Positions 1-11,002 of a stretch of 64,000 nucleotides of DNA are shown piece after piece. The position numbers and the translations under genes are program-made. The first letter of the stretch is position 1. Each line of letters starts with the position of its first letter. The stretch spans positions 1-64,000 of the forward strand of contig CANGFT010000014.1 of assembly GCA_947453205.1 (NCBI GenBank). Direction: 5' to 3'. Origin of the DNA: Beijerinckiaceae bacterium (lineage in GTDB: Bacteria; Pseudomonadota; Alphaproteobacteria; Rhizobiales; Beijerinckiaceae). Under the pieces are notes generated by a model that was not told the DNA's origin, made no database searches, and was given only the letters and a program-made list of their open reading frames with translations.

Positions 1-62
1 CTCGCAAGCCGACGCAGGTCGGCAGGTGAATGATCGGTGCGAAGCGGCAGGGCTGACGGCAT
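1..62 (-). mobile_element. 5' end of an IS630-like transposase gene (cut by window edge)
   Basis: Read on the minus strand from an ATG at 62, the sequence encodes MPSALPLRTDHSPADLRRLA and then runs off the window. This resembles the N-terminus typical of IS630-family transposases (a PLPLR-x-D-x(3)-ELRRLA-like start ahead of a helix-turn-helix). An AGGAG ribosome binding site (72-76 on the plus strand as CTCCT) lies 9 bases upstream. Only about 20 codons are visible, so family assignment rests on recall of the N-terminal pattern. The insertion sequence end should lie a little to the right of the start codon, but I cannot place the inverted repeat. Confidence 0.5.
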
Positions 63-374
63 GGCGCGAATCTCCTCGCACCGAGGGAATCAGAACTTGA
101 CCTTCAGGGGAATCCCCCCGTGAGTCAGGGCGGCACACCGTTGGTATTAATATAACGCGCCAAAGTTTCTTCGATACTTTTCGCTGGCGTCCACACGCTT
201 CCTATACGGACTGACCTAGCGTTAATAAGCTCACTTAAAAGGTCCATTTACACTCTCCAGCAGATGAGACCTCGCTTGGTTTGACATTCCAGCGCATCTG
301 CAAAATACAAATTGCCGCGCCTTGACTTAAGCTGTACAATTAAGGAGTTGATGAGTCAAATTGGAGATTGTGAC
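63..374. other. Intergenic stretch between IS-like gene and lipoprotein gene
   Basis: About 310 bases without a convincing gene. The right part (roughly 140-370) is clearly more AT-rich than the rest of the window. It probably contains the terminal inverted repeat of the IS-like element and the promoter of the lipoprotein gene, but I cannot delimit either. Two candidate ribosome binding sites occur at its right end: TAAGGAG at 341-347 and GGAG at 363-366. Confidence 0.4.
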
Positions 375-1004
375 ATGTGGGCGCGTGTAAAACGAATCGT
401 CGCAGTATTTTTTATTTGCCTTGGCTTGCCTGCCTGCGCGCTTAGCGTCGACCGTATCGAGGTTCCCTACCAGTCCCCGACAGCGTGGGCTTTCGTCAAA
501 GGCGCCGACAAAGTGAAATTCACCGTTGAGTCAAGCGACGGTAGAACGATCAACCGAGACCGCGTCGGGGTAAAGAAAAACGGGTACGGAATGGAAATGG
601 CCTCGATCGAGGCAATCAATGATATTCCATCTACTGTAGGCAAGGCCATTGAGCAAGAATTAGCCTCCCGCGGATTTGTCATAGGCGCGGGAGGCAGTCG
701 GGTGGAGGTTCAGATCACCCGCTTTTATAATGATTTTAAGATCGGCTTTTTCGCCGGCGACGCAGTCGCCGAGGTTAATTTGAACGTTAGGGTATATGGA
801 TCAGATGGAAGATTGAAATACGTTCGCCTTTACGAAGCAAGGGGTGTTGAGCCCAACATACAATTGGCCAGCGGCGATAATGCGCGCGCCGCACTTATTC
901 AGGCGTTTCGCAACGCAGTGACAGCTGTGGTGAATGACACGAGGTTACAAGACGTTCTCTTATTAAAGCTGAACGAGCCTGCGAAGTCATTTCCACGGTC
1001 CTAA
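375..1004 (+). CDS. YajG-like lipoprotein
   Basis: A 209-residue lipoprotein of the YajG type, whose function is unknown. From the ATG at 375 the N-terminus is a textbook lipoprotein signal: basic MWARVKR, a hydrophobic stretch, then the lipobox GLPAC with the acylated cysteine at residue 21. The body carries the family-like segment VGVKKNGYGMEMASI followed by a mixed alpha/beta region. An upstream in-frame ATG at 351 also has a Shine-Dalgarno (AAGGAG) but only 3 bases away, and it would add residues in front of the signal peptide, so 375 is preferred. Base composition is noticeably lower in GC than the genes to the right, and it sits beside an IS-like end, which suggests acquired DNA. Most likely anchored in the outer membrane. 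Confidence 0.75.
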   Translation: MWARVKRIVAVFFICLGLPACALSVDRIEVPYQSPTAWAFVKGADKVKFTVESSDGRTINRDRVGVKKNGYGMEMASIEAINDIPSTVGKAIEQELASRGFVIGAGGSRVEVQITRFYNDFKIGFFAGDAVAEVNLNVRVYGSDGRLKYVRLYEARGVEPNIQLASGDNARAALIQAFRNAVTAVVNDTRLQDVLLLKLNEPAKSFPRS

Positions 1005-1204
1005 ATGAACCTGCGGGCATGGTCGACGGGTCGAATGTTCGGCCGCAGGTGCGGGCCTTTGTGCGGGATTTGGAGCTTGCGCGCCGGGCGGGCCGGGCCG
1101 GGCCGGCGCCGCCGCAAGGGCCGAAGCAAAAACCACGTCGCCCTGAATGGACGAAAAGGACGGGCGGTCGTAACATCGACCGCCCCCTACCGGAGACCAT
1201 TCAG

Positions 1205-1408
1205 ATGCCCTACCCATTGCCTGACGAGACGACCGTCGCATTGCGCGACCAGATCGCCAAAGATGTCTTTGTGACGCTGCTTGGCCACTGCCTCGACCGC
1301 GAGACCCCCATTCGCCCCGAGGGGCTCGCCATCGCCGCCTATGATTACGCAGAGGCGTTGCTTAAGACGCGAAGCTACCGGATCGCTCTCGAAGAAGACC
1401 AGAACTGA
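1205..1408 (+). CDS. Small hypothetical protein (67 aa)
   Basis: A 67-residue protein starting MPYPLPDETTVALRDQIA. The ATG at 1205 has a GGAG ribosome binding site 9 bases upstream (1192-1195), and the ORF is followed immediately by a strong hairpin, which supports it being a real short gene. The sequence is acidic-to-neutral and predicted helical, with no signal peptide, membrane segment or recognised motif. I do not recognise the family. A longer in-frame reading from 1019 exists, but the low-complexity Arg/Gly/Pro-rich extension looks like an artefact of GC-rich DNA. The 200 bases before it hold nothing I can identify. Confidence 0.5.
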   Translation: MPYPLPDETTVALRDQIAKDVFVTLLGHCLDRETPIRPEGLAIAAYDYAEALLKTRSYRIALEEDQN

Positions 1409-1415
1409 AATAAAA

Positions 1416-1437
1416 CGGGCGGCCCTGGAGCCGCCCG
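1416..1437. terminator. Bidirectional hairpin terminator
   Basis: Perfect 8-bp stem CGGGCGGC / GCCGCCCG with a 6-base loop, 7 bases after the stop of the 67-aa ORF. On the minus strand the stem is followed by GTTTTATTT, so it should also end transcription of the Uma2 gene at 1469. Confidence 0.75.
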
Positions 1438-1468
1438 CTTCACCCGTTGCCGGTAACCCCCACCTGAT

Positions 1469-2050
1469 TCACAGATCGCTCAGCCGCAGTGAAAATCCCG
1501 GCGCCGCCGCATGGGTGAGCGCATGGTCTGGGCCGAGCGTTTCGCGCTGCGTCCAGACGCCATCGACGGGGGTGCGGAACAGATGCGTGACGCGCGCATT
1601 GGCGTCGATGACCCAGAGTTCGCGCACGCCATATTTCGCATAGACGCCCGCCTTCAGATTGAGGTCCTTGGCGAGGTTTGAATCGGCCACTTCGATGGCG
1701 AGCAGAAGATCGGGGCCGCGCACCTCCTGCGTGTTCATCATGGGGAAGATCGAAAGATCAGGATCGACCACGGTGATGTCGGAAAGGAAAGCGGACGTCG
1801 CCACGCCAAGCTGCAAATGATCGGGCAAGGCGCGCGAGAGCGCACGGTTGAGCGCCAGCTTGATCCGCTCGTGGGGAAAATGCTTTGCCTCCATCCAGAC
1901 AATCTCCCCCTCGATCAGCTCGAACCGATCATCGGAGTCCAGCACACCCGCCTCGGTCATGCGTTCGATGTCTGAAACCGTGAAGGCCATGCGGTCGAAC
2001 CCATCCGCCACATGGGTCGTCCTGACCTGTCTTCCTGGCGCAAGGTTCAT
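1469..2050 (-). CDS. Uma2-family (DUF820) putative endonuclease
   Basis: A 193-residue protein of the Uma2/DUF820 family, predicted to have a PD-(D/E)XK nuclease-like fold and often found as scattered accessory copies. Visible family features are the N-terminal segment DDRFELIEGEIV (about residues 40-51), a later VVDPDLSIF strand, and the core LAIEVADSNLAKDLNLK followed by KYGVRELWVID, which supply the expected acidic and lysine residues. The ATG at 2050 is preferred over an extension from 2131, because it is preceded by a GAGGGA ribosome binding site and gives the normal family length. No biological role is established for most members. It shares the region with a toxin-antitoxin pair, consistent with an accessory segment. 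Confidence 0.8.
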   Translation of the reverse strand: MNLAPGRQVRTTHVADGFDRMAFTVSDIERMTEAGVLDSDDRFELIEGEIVWMEAKHFPHERIKLALNRALSRALPDHLQLGVATSAFLSDITVVDPDLSIFPMMNTQEVRGPDLLLAIEVADSNLAKDLNLKAGVYAKYGVRELWVIDANARVTHLFRTPVDGVWTQRETLGPDHALTHAAAPGFSLRLSDL

Positions 2051-2127
2051 AGGAAAATCCCTCGGGGTTCGCCCCTCAGTCAAAATAACACTGGTCTTCG
2101 GGGCGGCAAGGGCGGGGGCAGGTCCCC

Positions 2128-2418
2128 TCAATCAACCTTACGCCGCTCCGCCGCCTTATAGACCTCATTGCGCTCGCGCTTGCCGACCGCGACGACCAGC
2201 ACCAGCACCTCCCGGTCCCTCACCTCATAAACAAGGCGATAGCCCGCGTTGCGCAGCTTGATCTTGTAGCGCTCCTTCGCGCCATGCAGTCGGGCGGAAG
2301 GGACTTTTGGATTCTCAAGGCGATCGACGAGGCGGGCTTTGAATTGCGCGCGGGTGACGCTGTCGAGCTTGCGCCACTCTTTCAGGGCTTCATCCAGAAA
2401 GGCGAGCTCATAGATCAT
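2128..2418 (-). CDS. RelE/ParE-family toxin
   Basis: A 96-residue protein with the RelE-type layout: two N-terminal helices (LDEALKEWRKLDS), then a beta-sheet core with LHGAKERYKIKLRNAGYRL and VYEVRDREVLVLVVAVGKRE. RelE-family toxins are ribosome-dependent mRNA interferases or gyrase inhibitors; the Arg/Lys/Tyr-rich core here favours the mRNA interferase type, but that is inference. The start codon lies inside the last codons of the upstream antitoxin gene (11-base overlap), the usual arrangement for translational coupling of a toxin-antitoxin pair. Confidence 0.85.
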   Translation of the reverse strand: MIYELAFLDEALKEWRKLDSVTRAQFKARLVDRLENPKVPSARLHGAKERYKIKLRNAGYRLVYEVRDREVLVLVVAVGKRERNEVYKAAERRKVD

Positions 2419-2656
2419 CCAGCGAGACCTTGTGGATGGTCTGGCCTTCGCGTGCGTCGGCGATGGCGTTCAGCTCCAGGTCTTCGAGCCGGTCCAGCAT
2501 GGCTTCATAGGCTTTGGCGGGCACGCAATAGAAGGCGGGTTCATTGCGGTTGAGGATCGCGACCGGGAAGCCTTCGCCCGCCGCGACCGTGCCCATGGGG
2601 TTTTTCTTCAGCTCGGACACGCTGGCGGTGGTGGCTGCAAGAATCTGGTGCGCCAT
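2408..2656 (-). CDS. Phd/YefM-type antitoxin
   Basis: An 82-residue antitoxin that should neutralise the RelE-type toxin encoded directly downstream. The N-terminal part (TTASVSELKKNPMGTVAAGE, then PVAILNRNEPAFYCVPAKAYE) matches the Phd/YefM DNA-binding and dimerisation fold, and the C-terminal tail (AREGQTIHKVSLDDL) is the expected flexible toxin-binding region. The ATG at 2656 has an AAGGAGG ribosome binding site 6 bases upstream. Upstream lies a good promoter followed by a palindrome, consistent with autorepression. Confidence 0.85.
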   Translation of the reverse strand: MAHQILAATTASVSELKKNPMGTVAAGEGFPVAILNRNEPAFYCVPAKAYEAMLDRLEDLELNAIADAREGQTIHKVSLDDL

Positions 2657-2670
2657 GGGGAGCCTCCTTG

Positions 2671-2707
2671 AGAGCGCTCTTATTAGCACTTTTAACAGGT
2701 CTTTCAA
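2671..2707 (-). promoter_or_regulatory. Toxin-antitoxin promoter and candidate operator
   Basis: On the minus strand there is a TTGAAA hexamer (2702-2707), a 16-base spacer and a TAATAA hexamer (2680-2685), followed by the perfect 10-bp palindrome AGAGCGCTCT (2671-2680) just before the AAGGAGG ribosome binding site. The palindrome is placed where an autoregulating antitoxin would bind; that binding is inferred. Confidence 0.5.
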
Positions 2708-2796
2708 ATCGGCTTGTCGGATCCCCCCGACTGCCGAACGGCGAACGGCGACCGCCACCCCCCTTGACTCCCCAAGCCATTCCAGCAAATAAATAA

Positions 2797-2811
2797 GAAC
2801 AAATGTAGAAC
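2797..2811 (+). promoter_or_regulatory. LexA (SOS) box of the imuA-imuB-dnaE2 operon
   Basis: GAACAAATGTAGAAC fits exactly the alphaproteobacterial LexA site, a GTTC-N7-GTTC direct repeat (here read as GAAC-N7-GAAC). It lies 21 bases upstream of the imuA start and downstream of a TTGACT hexamer at 2764-2769, so bound LexA would cover the transcription start region. Confidence 0.85.
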
Positions 2812-2832
2812 AAGCTTTGGAGTGACAGACCG

Positions 2833-3597
2833 ATGTCGCAGGGCGGCAGTTCGGAGCGGGTCGGCTTTTTGCGCGCGGCCATCGCGCGGATCGAGGCGCA
2901 GAACACTGCGGGGGCGTTGGCGCTCAGCGCCGCGCAGGGGCGTCTGTGCGAGGTCACGCCTGCGACCGCTTCAGATGGCGCCGCCGCCTGCGGCTTCGCC
3001 CTGTCGCTGGCCATAGCGGCGGCGGCGCGGCCGGGGCTGATCGTCTGGGTCATGGAGGATTTCGTCTTCCATGAGAACGGCGCGCCCTATGGGCCGGGGC
3101 TGCACCATCACGGCCTGCCCATGGAGCGCTTCGTGCTGGTGCGCACGGAAGGGCCGCGCCAGACCCTCTGGGCCCTGGAGGAGGCGCTGAAATCGCGCGC
3201 CTGCGCCGCCGCCATCGGCGAATTGCGCGACGGCGCCCGCCATTTCGACCTTTCCGCCACAAGGCGCCTCACCCTCGCCGCCCGCGCCGGGCGCAGCGAG
3301 GGGCTGCTGCTCCACACCCGCCCGGCGCAGGGCCTCTCGACCGCGGCGCAGCTGCGTTTCGAGGTCTGCGGCCAGCCGGGCCCGACCCTCGCCTCCGCAG
3401 GGGGGCGACGGCCCATCCCCACACAACCGGCCTGGGGCGTGCGGGTGCTCAAAGCCCGCGCCGCCGACGGCCAATACGGGCGGCCCGACGCCGAGCGGCG
3501 CCGGGAGATGATCTGGGGCCGTACCCTCCCACAACAGAAAGGACAAGCCGATGACGCGCTATCTCTCGGTTCGGATCGCCGGCAAAAGCTCGCCTGA
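2833..3597 (+). CDS. imuA: ImuA, SOS mutagenesis cassette RecA-like protein
   Basis: A 254-residue ImuA homologue, the small RecA/SulA-like partner of ImuB and DnaE2 in damage-induced translesion synthesis. Recognisable parts are the N-terminal helix MSQGGSSERVGFLRAAIARI, a RecA-like strand PGLIVWVMEDF, and the central motif RFVLVRTEGPRQTLWALEEAL followed by LRDGARHFDLSATRRLTLAARAG. The Walker A lysine of RecA is not evident, as is usual for this family. A GGAG ribosome binding site (2819-2822) precedes the ATG. The last 47 bases overlap the start of imuB, and the three-gene cassette is transcribed from a promoter carrying a LexA box. The C-terminal tail after about residue 225 is poorly conserved. 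Confidence 0.85.
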   Translation: MSQGGSSERVGFLRAAIARIEAQNTAGALALSAAQGRLCEVTPATASDGAAACGFALSLAIAAAARPGLIVWVMEDFVFHENGAPYGPGLHHHGLPMERFVLVRTEGPRQTLWALEEALKSRACAAAIGELRDGARHFDLSATRRLTLAARAGRSEGLLLHTRPAQGLSTAAQLRFEVCGQPGPTLASAGGRRPIPTQPAWGVRVLKARAADGQYGRPDAERRREMIWGRTLPQQKGQADDALSLGSDRRQKLA

Positions 3598-4978
3598 CGC
3601 GCCCGTCCTCACCCCCGCGCGCCTCGCGGACTGGTGCAGGCGCTTCACCCCGCTCGCGGCGCCCGACGCGCCCGACGGCGCCATGCTCGACATAACCGGC
3701 GCGGCCCATCTCTTCGGCGGCGAGAACGCGCTCGCCGCAGAGATCGAGGCGCGCCTGGCGAAGCTCGGCTACGAGGCGCGGGCCGCGCTCGCCGACACGC
3801 CAGAGGCGGCCTGGGCTCTGGCGCGTCATGGAGACGCGCGCGCCATTCCCGAAGGCGCCGATGAAAAGGCCTTGCGCCGTCATCTGGGCGCCCTGCCCGT
3901 CGCCGCCCTGCGGCTCGACGCACAGACCGCCTATGCGCTGTCGCAAACCGGCCTCAAGCGCATCGACGACCTCATCCTGCGCCCGCGCGCGCCCATCGCC
4001 GCGCGTTTCGGGGCGGAGGTCTTCGCAAGGCTCGACGGATTGTTGGGGCGCATCCGCAGCCCCATCACGCCGCGCTTCGAGGCGCCCGTCTATCTCGTGG
4101 AGCGGCGCTTCGCGGACCCCATCGCGAGGCGCGAGGATGTGGAGGGCGCGCTGGCCATGCTGGCGGGCGATCTGACCCGCCTGCTGGAGCGCCATGGCGA
4201 GGGCGCGCGCCAGTTGGAGGCGACCCTGTTCCGCGCCGATGGCGCCGTGCGCCGGATCGCGGCCGCCTCCAGCCGGCCCCTGCGCGAGGCCGGGGCCATC
4301 GCCCGGCTGTTTCACGAACGCATCAAGGCCGCAGGCGAGGCGCGGGATGAAGACCCGCTGGACAGCGGCTATGGCTTCGACCTCCTGCGCCTCGCCGCGC
4401 TTGAGGTCGAGCGGCTGGGCGCCCGGCAGGACGCGCTGGGGTCCGCCGATTTCGCCCCGCCCACCGCCCCCCGCAGCCGCCGCGCGGCAACCCATGAACC
4501 GGCGCCGGAGATGGCCGAGGACCTCACCGATCTCGTCGACCGGCTCGGCGCGCGCCTTGGCCTGCGCCGGGTGATGCGCCTTGTCCCGCAGGACGCCCAT
4601 CTGCCCGAATTCGCGGTCCTCGCCATGCCTGCCGCGCAACTGCGCAGCGGAGGGCGGGAGGCCTCATGGAGCGGGGAGATCGCCCTGCCCCGGCCCATCC
4701 GCATGTTCGAGCGGCCAGAGCCGGTGGAGGCCATGGCGGAGGCGCCGGACGGGCCGCCGCTGCGCTTTCGCTGGCGGCGCGTATTGCACGAGGTCGCGGC
4801 CATCGAAGGGCCCGAGCGCATCTCAAGCGAATGGTGGAGGCAGGACGCCCATGCGCTCACCCGCGACTATTTCCGCGTGGAGGACCGCAAGGGCCATCGC
4901 TTCTGGATGTATCGCGAGGGTCTTTATGGCGTCGAGGCGCCGCGCCCGCGCTGGTTCATGCAGGGGCTCTTCGCGTAG
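3551..4978 (+). CDS. imuB: ImuB, Y-family polymerase-like protein with shortened N-terminus
   Basis: A 475-residue ImuB homologue. ImuB is a catalytically inactive Y-family polymerase that recruits DnaE2 to the beta clamp. The start MTRYLSVRI matches the usual first strand (RYLSLWLP type), but by residue 25 the protein is already at LADWCRRFTPLAAP. In relatives that segment comes near residue 95-100. About 70 residues of the palm region therefore appear to be missing while the reading frame is kept. The remainder is typical: AMLDITGAAHLFGGE, ADTPEAAWALARHG, the thumb and little-finger region, and a C-terminal GHRFWMYREGLYG motif. The gene overlaps imuA by 47 bases and is 6 bases from dnaE2. 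Confidence is high for identity and moderate for the deletion. Confidence 0.85.
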   Translation: MTRYLSVRIAGKSSPDAPVLTPARLADWCRRFTPLAAPDAPDGAMLDITGAAHLFGGENALAAEIEARLAKLGYEARAALADTPEAAWALARHGDARAIPEGADEKALRRHLGALPVAALRLDAQTAYALSQTGLKRIDDLILRPRAPIAARFGAEVFARLDGLLGRIRSPITPRFEAPVYLVERRFADPIARREDVEGALAMLAGDLTRLLERHGEGARQLEATLFRADGAVRRIAAASSRPLREAGAIARLFHERIKAAGEARDEDPLDSGYGFDLLRLAALEVERLGARQDALGSADFAPPTAPRSRRAATHEPAPEMAEDLTDLVDRLGARLGLRRVMRLVPQDAHLPEFAVLAMPAAQLRSGGREASWSGEIALPRPIRMFERPEPVEAMAEAPDGPPLRFRWRRVLHEVAAIEGPERISSEWWRQDAHALTRDYFRVEDRKGHRFWMYREGLYGVEAPRPRWFMQGLFA

Positions 4979-4984
4979 CAAGCC

Positions 4985-8326
<3,342 letters not shown>

Positions 8327-8365
8327 GGCGCGCGAGGCCTTATGGTGAGGGCGGGCGAGGAAACC

Positions 8366-9274
8366 ATGACCGAAAAACCAGACGACATCCCCTATGACAA
8401 GCAGGCCTACAAGGCCGGAGACGTCACCGAGGCCTCGCCCCTCGTGCGCAGGCTCATCGCGCCCAATGGCGGGCCCTTCACCTTCACCGGCACCTGCGCC
8501 TACATCGTGGGACGCGGGCGCGTCGCGGTGATCGACCCCGGCCCCGACGACGAGGCCCATATGGCCGCGATCCTTGAAGCCACGAAGCGCGAGACCATCG
8601 CGCATATCCTCGTCACCCATACGCACCGCGATCATTCCCCCGGCGCGCGGCGCCTGCGCGCCCTGACTGGCGCGCCAATTCTGGGCTGCAAGCCCCATGT
8701 CACCATCGAACACGCACCCTCCGGCCGCCTCGACGCAAGCCATGACCTCGACCATGACCCCGATCAGGCCATGGAGGATGGCGAGAGCCTCAGGGGTGAT
8801 GGCTACACGCTAACCGCCGTCCATACGCCCGGCCACGCCTCGAACCATCTGTGCTTCGCCTTTGCGGAGGAGAACGCGCTTTTCTCAGGCGATCATGTGA
8901 TGGCCTGGTCCACCACCATCGTGGCGCCGCCTGACGGGCATATGAGCGATTACATGGCCTCGCTCGACAAGCTGCGCAGGCGGGACGAGGCCATTTATTG
9001 GCCGGGCCATGGCGGGCCGGTGCGCGATCCCCAACGCTTCGTGCGCGCGCTCGCGGGCCATCGGCGCTATCGCGAAGGCGCCATCGTCACCGCCATCGAG
9101 GCGAGGTTCGACACGATCCCGGCCATCGTCGCGAAAATCTACGAAGGCCTCGACCCCCGCCTCACCGGCGCCGCGAGCCTTTCGGTGCTGGCGCATCTGG
9201 AAGACCTCGTCGCGCGCGGCCTTGTGGATGCGCAGGGGCCAGCCACCCTGAGCGCGCGCTATGTCGTGAAATAG
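8366..9274 (+). CDS. Metallo-beta-lactamase-fold hydrolase (LACTB2-like)
   Basis: A 302-residue MBL-fold hydrolase. The metal-binding motif HTHRDH is at residues 85-90. A second ligand region, TAVHTPGHASNH, and an aspartate in ALFSGDHVM follow, and the last histidine is in WPGHGGP. The C-terminal winged-helix-like segment (SLSVLAHLEDLVARGLV) is the LACTB2-type extension found in nucleases and thioesterases of this branch. The substrate cannot be told from sequence. The ATG at 8366 is preferred over 8342, because a GAGG ribosome binding site lies just upstream and the longer form only adds VRAGEET. Its stop codon abuts the stop of the convergent universal stress gene with no gap. Confidence 0.85.
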   Translation: MTEKPDDIPYDKQAYKAGDVTEASPLVRRLIAPNGGPFTFTGTCAYIVGRGRVAVIDPGPDDEAHMAAILEATKRETIAHILVTHTHRDHSPGARRLRALTGAPILGCKPHVTIEHAPSGRLDASHDLDHDPDQAMEDGESLRGDGYTLTAVHTPGHASNHLCFAFAEENALFSGDHVMAWSTTIVAPPDGHMSDYMASLDKLRRRDEAIYWPGHGGPVRDPQRFVRALAGHRRYREGAIVTAIEARFDTIPAIVAKIYEGLDPRLTGAASLSVLAHLEDLVARGLVDAQGPATLSARYVVK

Positions 9275-9721
9275 TCAGCGGCAGACAAGCACAGGAACCG
9301 CCGCGCCTGCGATGACGGCGCCCGACTGACTGCCGATGATGGCGCGGGACAGGCCCTCGCGCGCATGGCTCGACAGAACGATGAGATCGCAGCCCCTGGC
9401 GCGGGCGACCCGAAGAATCGCCTCCGAAGGGCCGCTGTCGGGTTCATGAACCATCTGGCAGGCGACGCCGACTGCGGCCGCCTTTTCACCCGCAGCGTCA
9501 AGAATGCGCTTGGCCCGGGCTTCTGCTTCGCGATTGTAATCATCGACGGGATGCAGGTCGCCGAGCGAAGCGCGGGCCGCCATCTCGGTCGCGGTCCAGG
9601 GTTCGGTCGCCGTCACCACGGTCACCGCGGCGCCCAGAGCCTTGCCCAGCGCAAGACCATGCTCCAGCGCGCGATGCGCCAGCGCAGACCCATCCGTTGC
9701 GATCAGAATGTGATGATACAT
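9275..9721 (-). CDS. Universal stress protein (UspA family)
   Basis: A 148-residue single-domain Usp protein. It begins MYHHILIATDGS, the first strand and acidic residue of the family, and ends with CDLIVLSSHAREGLSRAIIGSQSG then AAVPVLVCR, the usual C-terminal strand. The nucleotide-binding glycine pattern is only partly kept (GSQSG), so ATP binding is uncertain. The ATG at 9721 has a GGAG ribosome binding site about 9 bases upstream; the longer reading to 9784 adds a segment without family similarity. Cytoplasmic, with a role in stress tolerance inferred only from the family. Confidence 0.88.
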   Translation of the reverse strand: MYHHILIATDGSALAHRALEHGLALGKALGAAVTVVTATEPWTATEMAARASLGDLHPVDDYNREAEARAKRILDAAGEKAAAVGVACQMVHEPDSGPSEAILRVARARGCDLIVLSSHAREGLSRAIIGSQSGAVIAGAAVPVLVCR

Positions 9722-9792
9722 GATGCGGGCTCCGGTTTGCGCGATCATGCCAGCTTTGCCGAGGCCCGCATTGATCGCGCGCAAAGCTGCGG

Positions 9793-10569
9793 TCAGCGCG
9801 CGTCGAGCTGGGCCTGCAGCTCATCGGCGAAGCGGCGGATGCGCCGGGCGTTCTCGCCGAAATCATGACGCCCGAAACGCGAGGCCGAGCGGATGTCGAT
9901 GCGCGTCTGGCCCGCCAGAGGCCGCAAGCGGATCGTCACATCCTGCGGAAAGCCCATGAGCAAGGTGGTGTCGATGGCGTCGATATGGCCAACGCCGATG
10001 CGCCCGCCCGGCAGAACCTGATCCACCACCCGCCATTTGCGGGCCGCCACAGCCTTCTGAACGATCTGCCAGGCCTCGTCGGCGTCGAGGTCGAGGATGA
10101 TCGGGGCGACGCCGGGATAGGCCCGCCTTTGCGCCTCGCGCGCCTGCTGGGGGATGGGCTCATGCACGATCGCCTCACGCGCCGCCAGCGCGCGCGAGGA
10201 GCGGGCGAATTGCGGGGGATCGTTGAGATCGGTCGAGATGTCCGTGAGGGCTGGAAGGCGTATCGCCTGCGCCGTCAGAAAGGCCGGATAGGCCAGAAGC
10301 AGCGCCGCAAGAAAGACCGCGCCCACAATGGCGCCGACCCCGCGACGGCCCGTGCGCCAGATCACGACCGAGCCCGCGCCGCCCAGCAGGAGGCTCAGAC
10401 AGGCGATGAGCACCGCCGAGCCGAAGACCGCCAGGACCGCCGTCAGCTCGATGGCTCCCGAGCGGGCGAGGCCGACCGACATGGCGCCGACAGTCAGCCC
10501 GAAGAGCGCAAGGCGGCGGCTCCACAGGGCGGCGGCGGACCAGGGCTCCTCGAGGATCAGACGACGCAT
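9793..10569 (-). CDS. DUF1499-domain inner membrane protein
   Basis: A 258-residue protein with three predicted membrane segments in the first 105 residues (around ALFGLTVGAMSVGLA, VLIACLSLLLGGAG and VGAIVGAVFLAALLLAYPAF), followed by a soluble DUF1499 domain. Family features in the soluble part are AWQIVQKAVAARKWRVVD, HIDAIDTTLLMGFPQDVTIRL and the end TRIDIRSASRFGRHDFGENA. DUF1499 proteins have no firmly assigned function. The gene lies 71 bases upstream of the universal stress gene on the same strand, so co-transcription is possible. The 230 bases upstream of its start contain nothing I can identify. Confidence 0.82.
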   Translation of the reverse strand: MRRLILEEPWSAAALWSRRLALFGLTVGAMSVGLARSGAIELTAVLAVFGSAVLIACLSLLLGGAGSVVIWRTGRRGVGAIVGAVFLAALLLAYPAFLTAQAIRLPALTDISTDLNDPPQFARSSRALAAREAIVHEPIPQQAREAQRRAYPGVAPIILDLDADEAWQIVQKAVAARKWRVVDQVLPGGRIGVGHIDAIDTTLLMGFPQDVTIRLRPLAGQTRIDIRSASRFGRHDFGENARRIRRFADELQAQLDAR

Positions 10570-10801
10570 GGCGACCCGCTTGTCTCAACCGACCAAGCCT
10601 AGCGCGCAAGGCGCGGCTGCGCCAAGCGAAACTCTAAGCCGCGGCGAAGGTTGCGGAGGGTTCCGCGCCATCGCCAGACATTGTTAACCAAGCCTGAGCA
10701 TAAGCCCAACGGCCAGGCCTGCGCTTAAGACCGGCTTAACCGGAGCCGCCGGAATGTCGTTGCGACAGGGCGAGACGTCCTGACAGCCTGCGAGCCATCC
10801 C

Positions 10802-10999
10802 ATGACCCCAGACACCCAGCTTGAGCGGGCGTTCGCGCCCCCGCGCGAGGACGCGCGCGACCTCATCGCCCGCCTGTGCCACGAACTGGGCGTGAGCGCG
10901 GTCGCACGGGCGCTTGGCGCGCAGGAGCCTGCGGCCTCACATGAAGCGGAAGCGGAATCGGAAGACGCGGGCCAACTGCCGATCGAGCGCGCAGCCTGA
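10802..10999 (+). CDS. Small hypothetical protein (65 aa)
   Basis: A 65-residue ORF starting MTPDTQLERAFAPPREDA, with a helical central part (ARDLIARLCHELGVSAVARALGA) and an acidic tail. There is no signal peptide or membrane segment and no family I recognise. The ribosome binding site is weak. It converges on the L,D-transpeptidase gene with a gap of only 3 bases. It could be a real short cytoplasmic protein or an ORF arising by chance in GC-rich DNA. Confidence 0.4.
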   Translation: MTPDTQLERAFAPPREDARDLIARLCHELGVSAVARALGAQEPAASHEAEAESEDAGQLPIERAA

Positions 11000-11002
11000 A
11001 CC

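Noticed and set aside
1019-1204. N-terminal extension of the 67-aa ORF
   Set aside because: Low-complexity Arg/Gly/Pro-rich sequence with no ribosome binding site; the ATG at 1205 has one.
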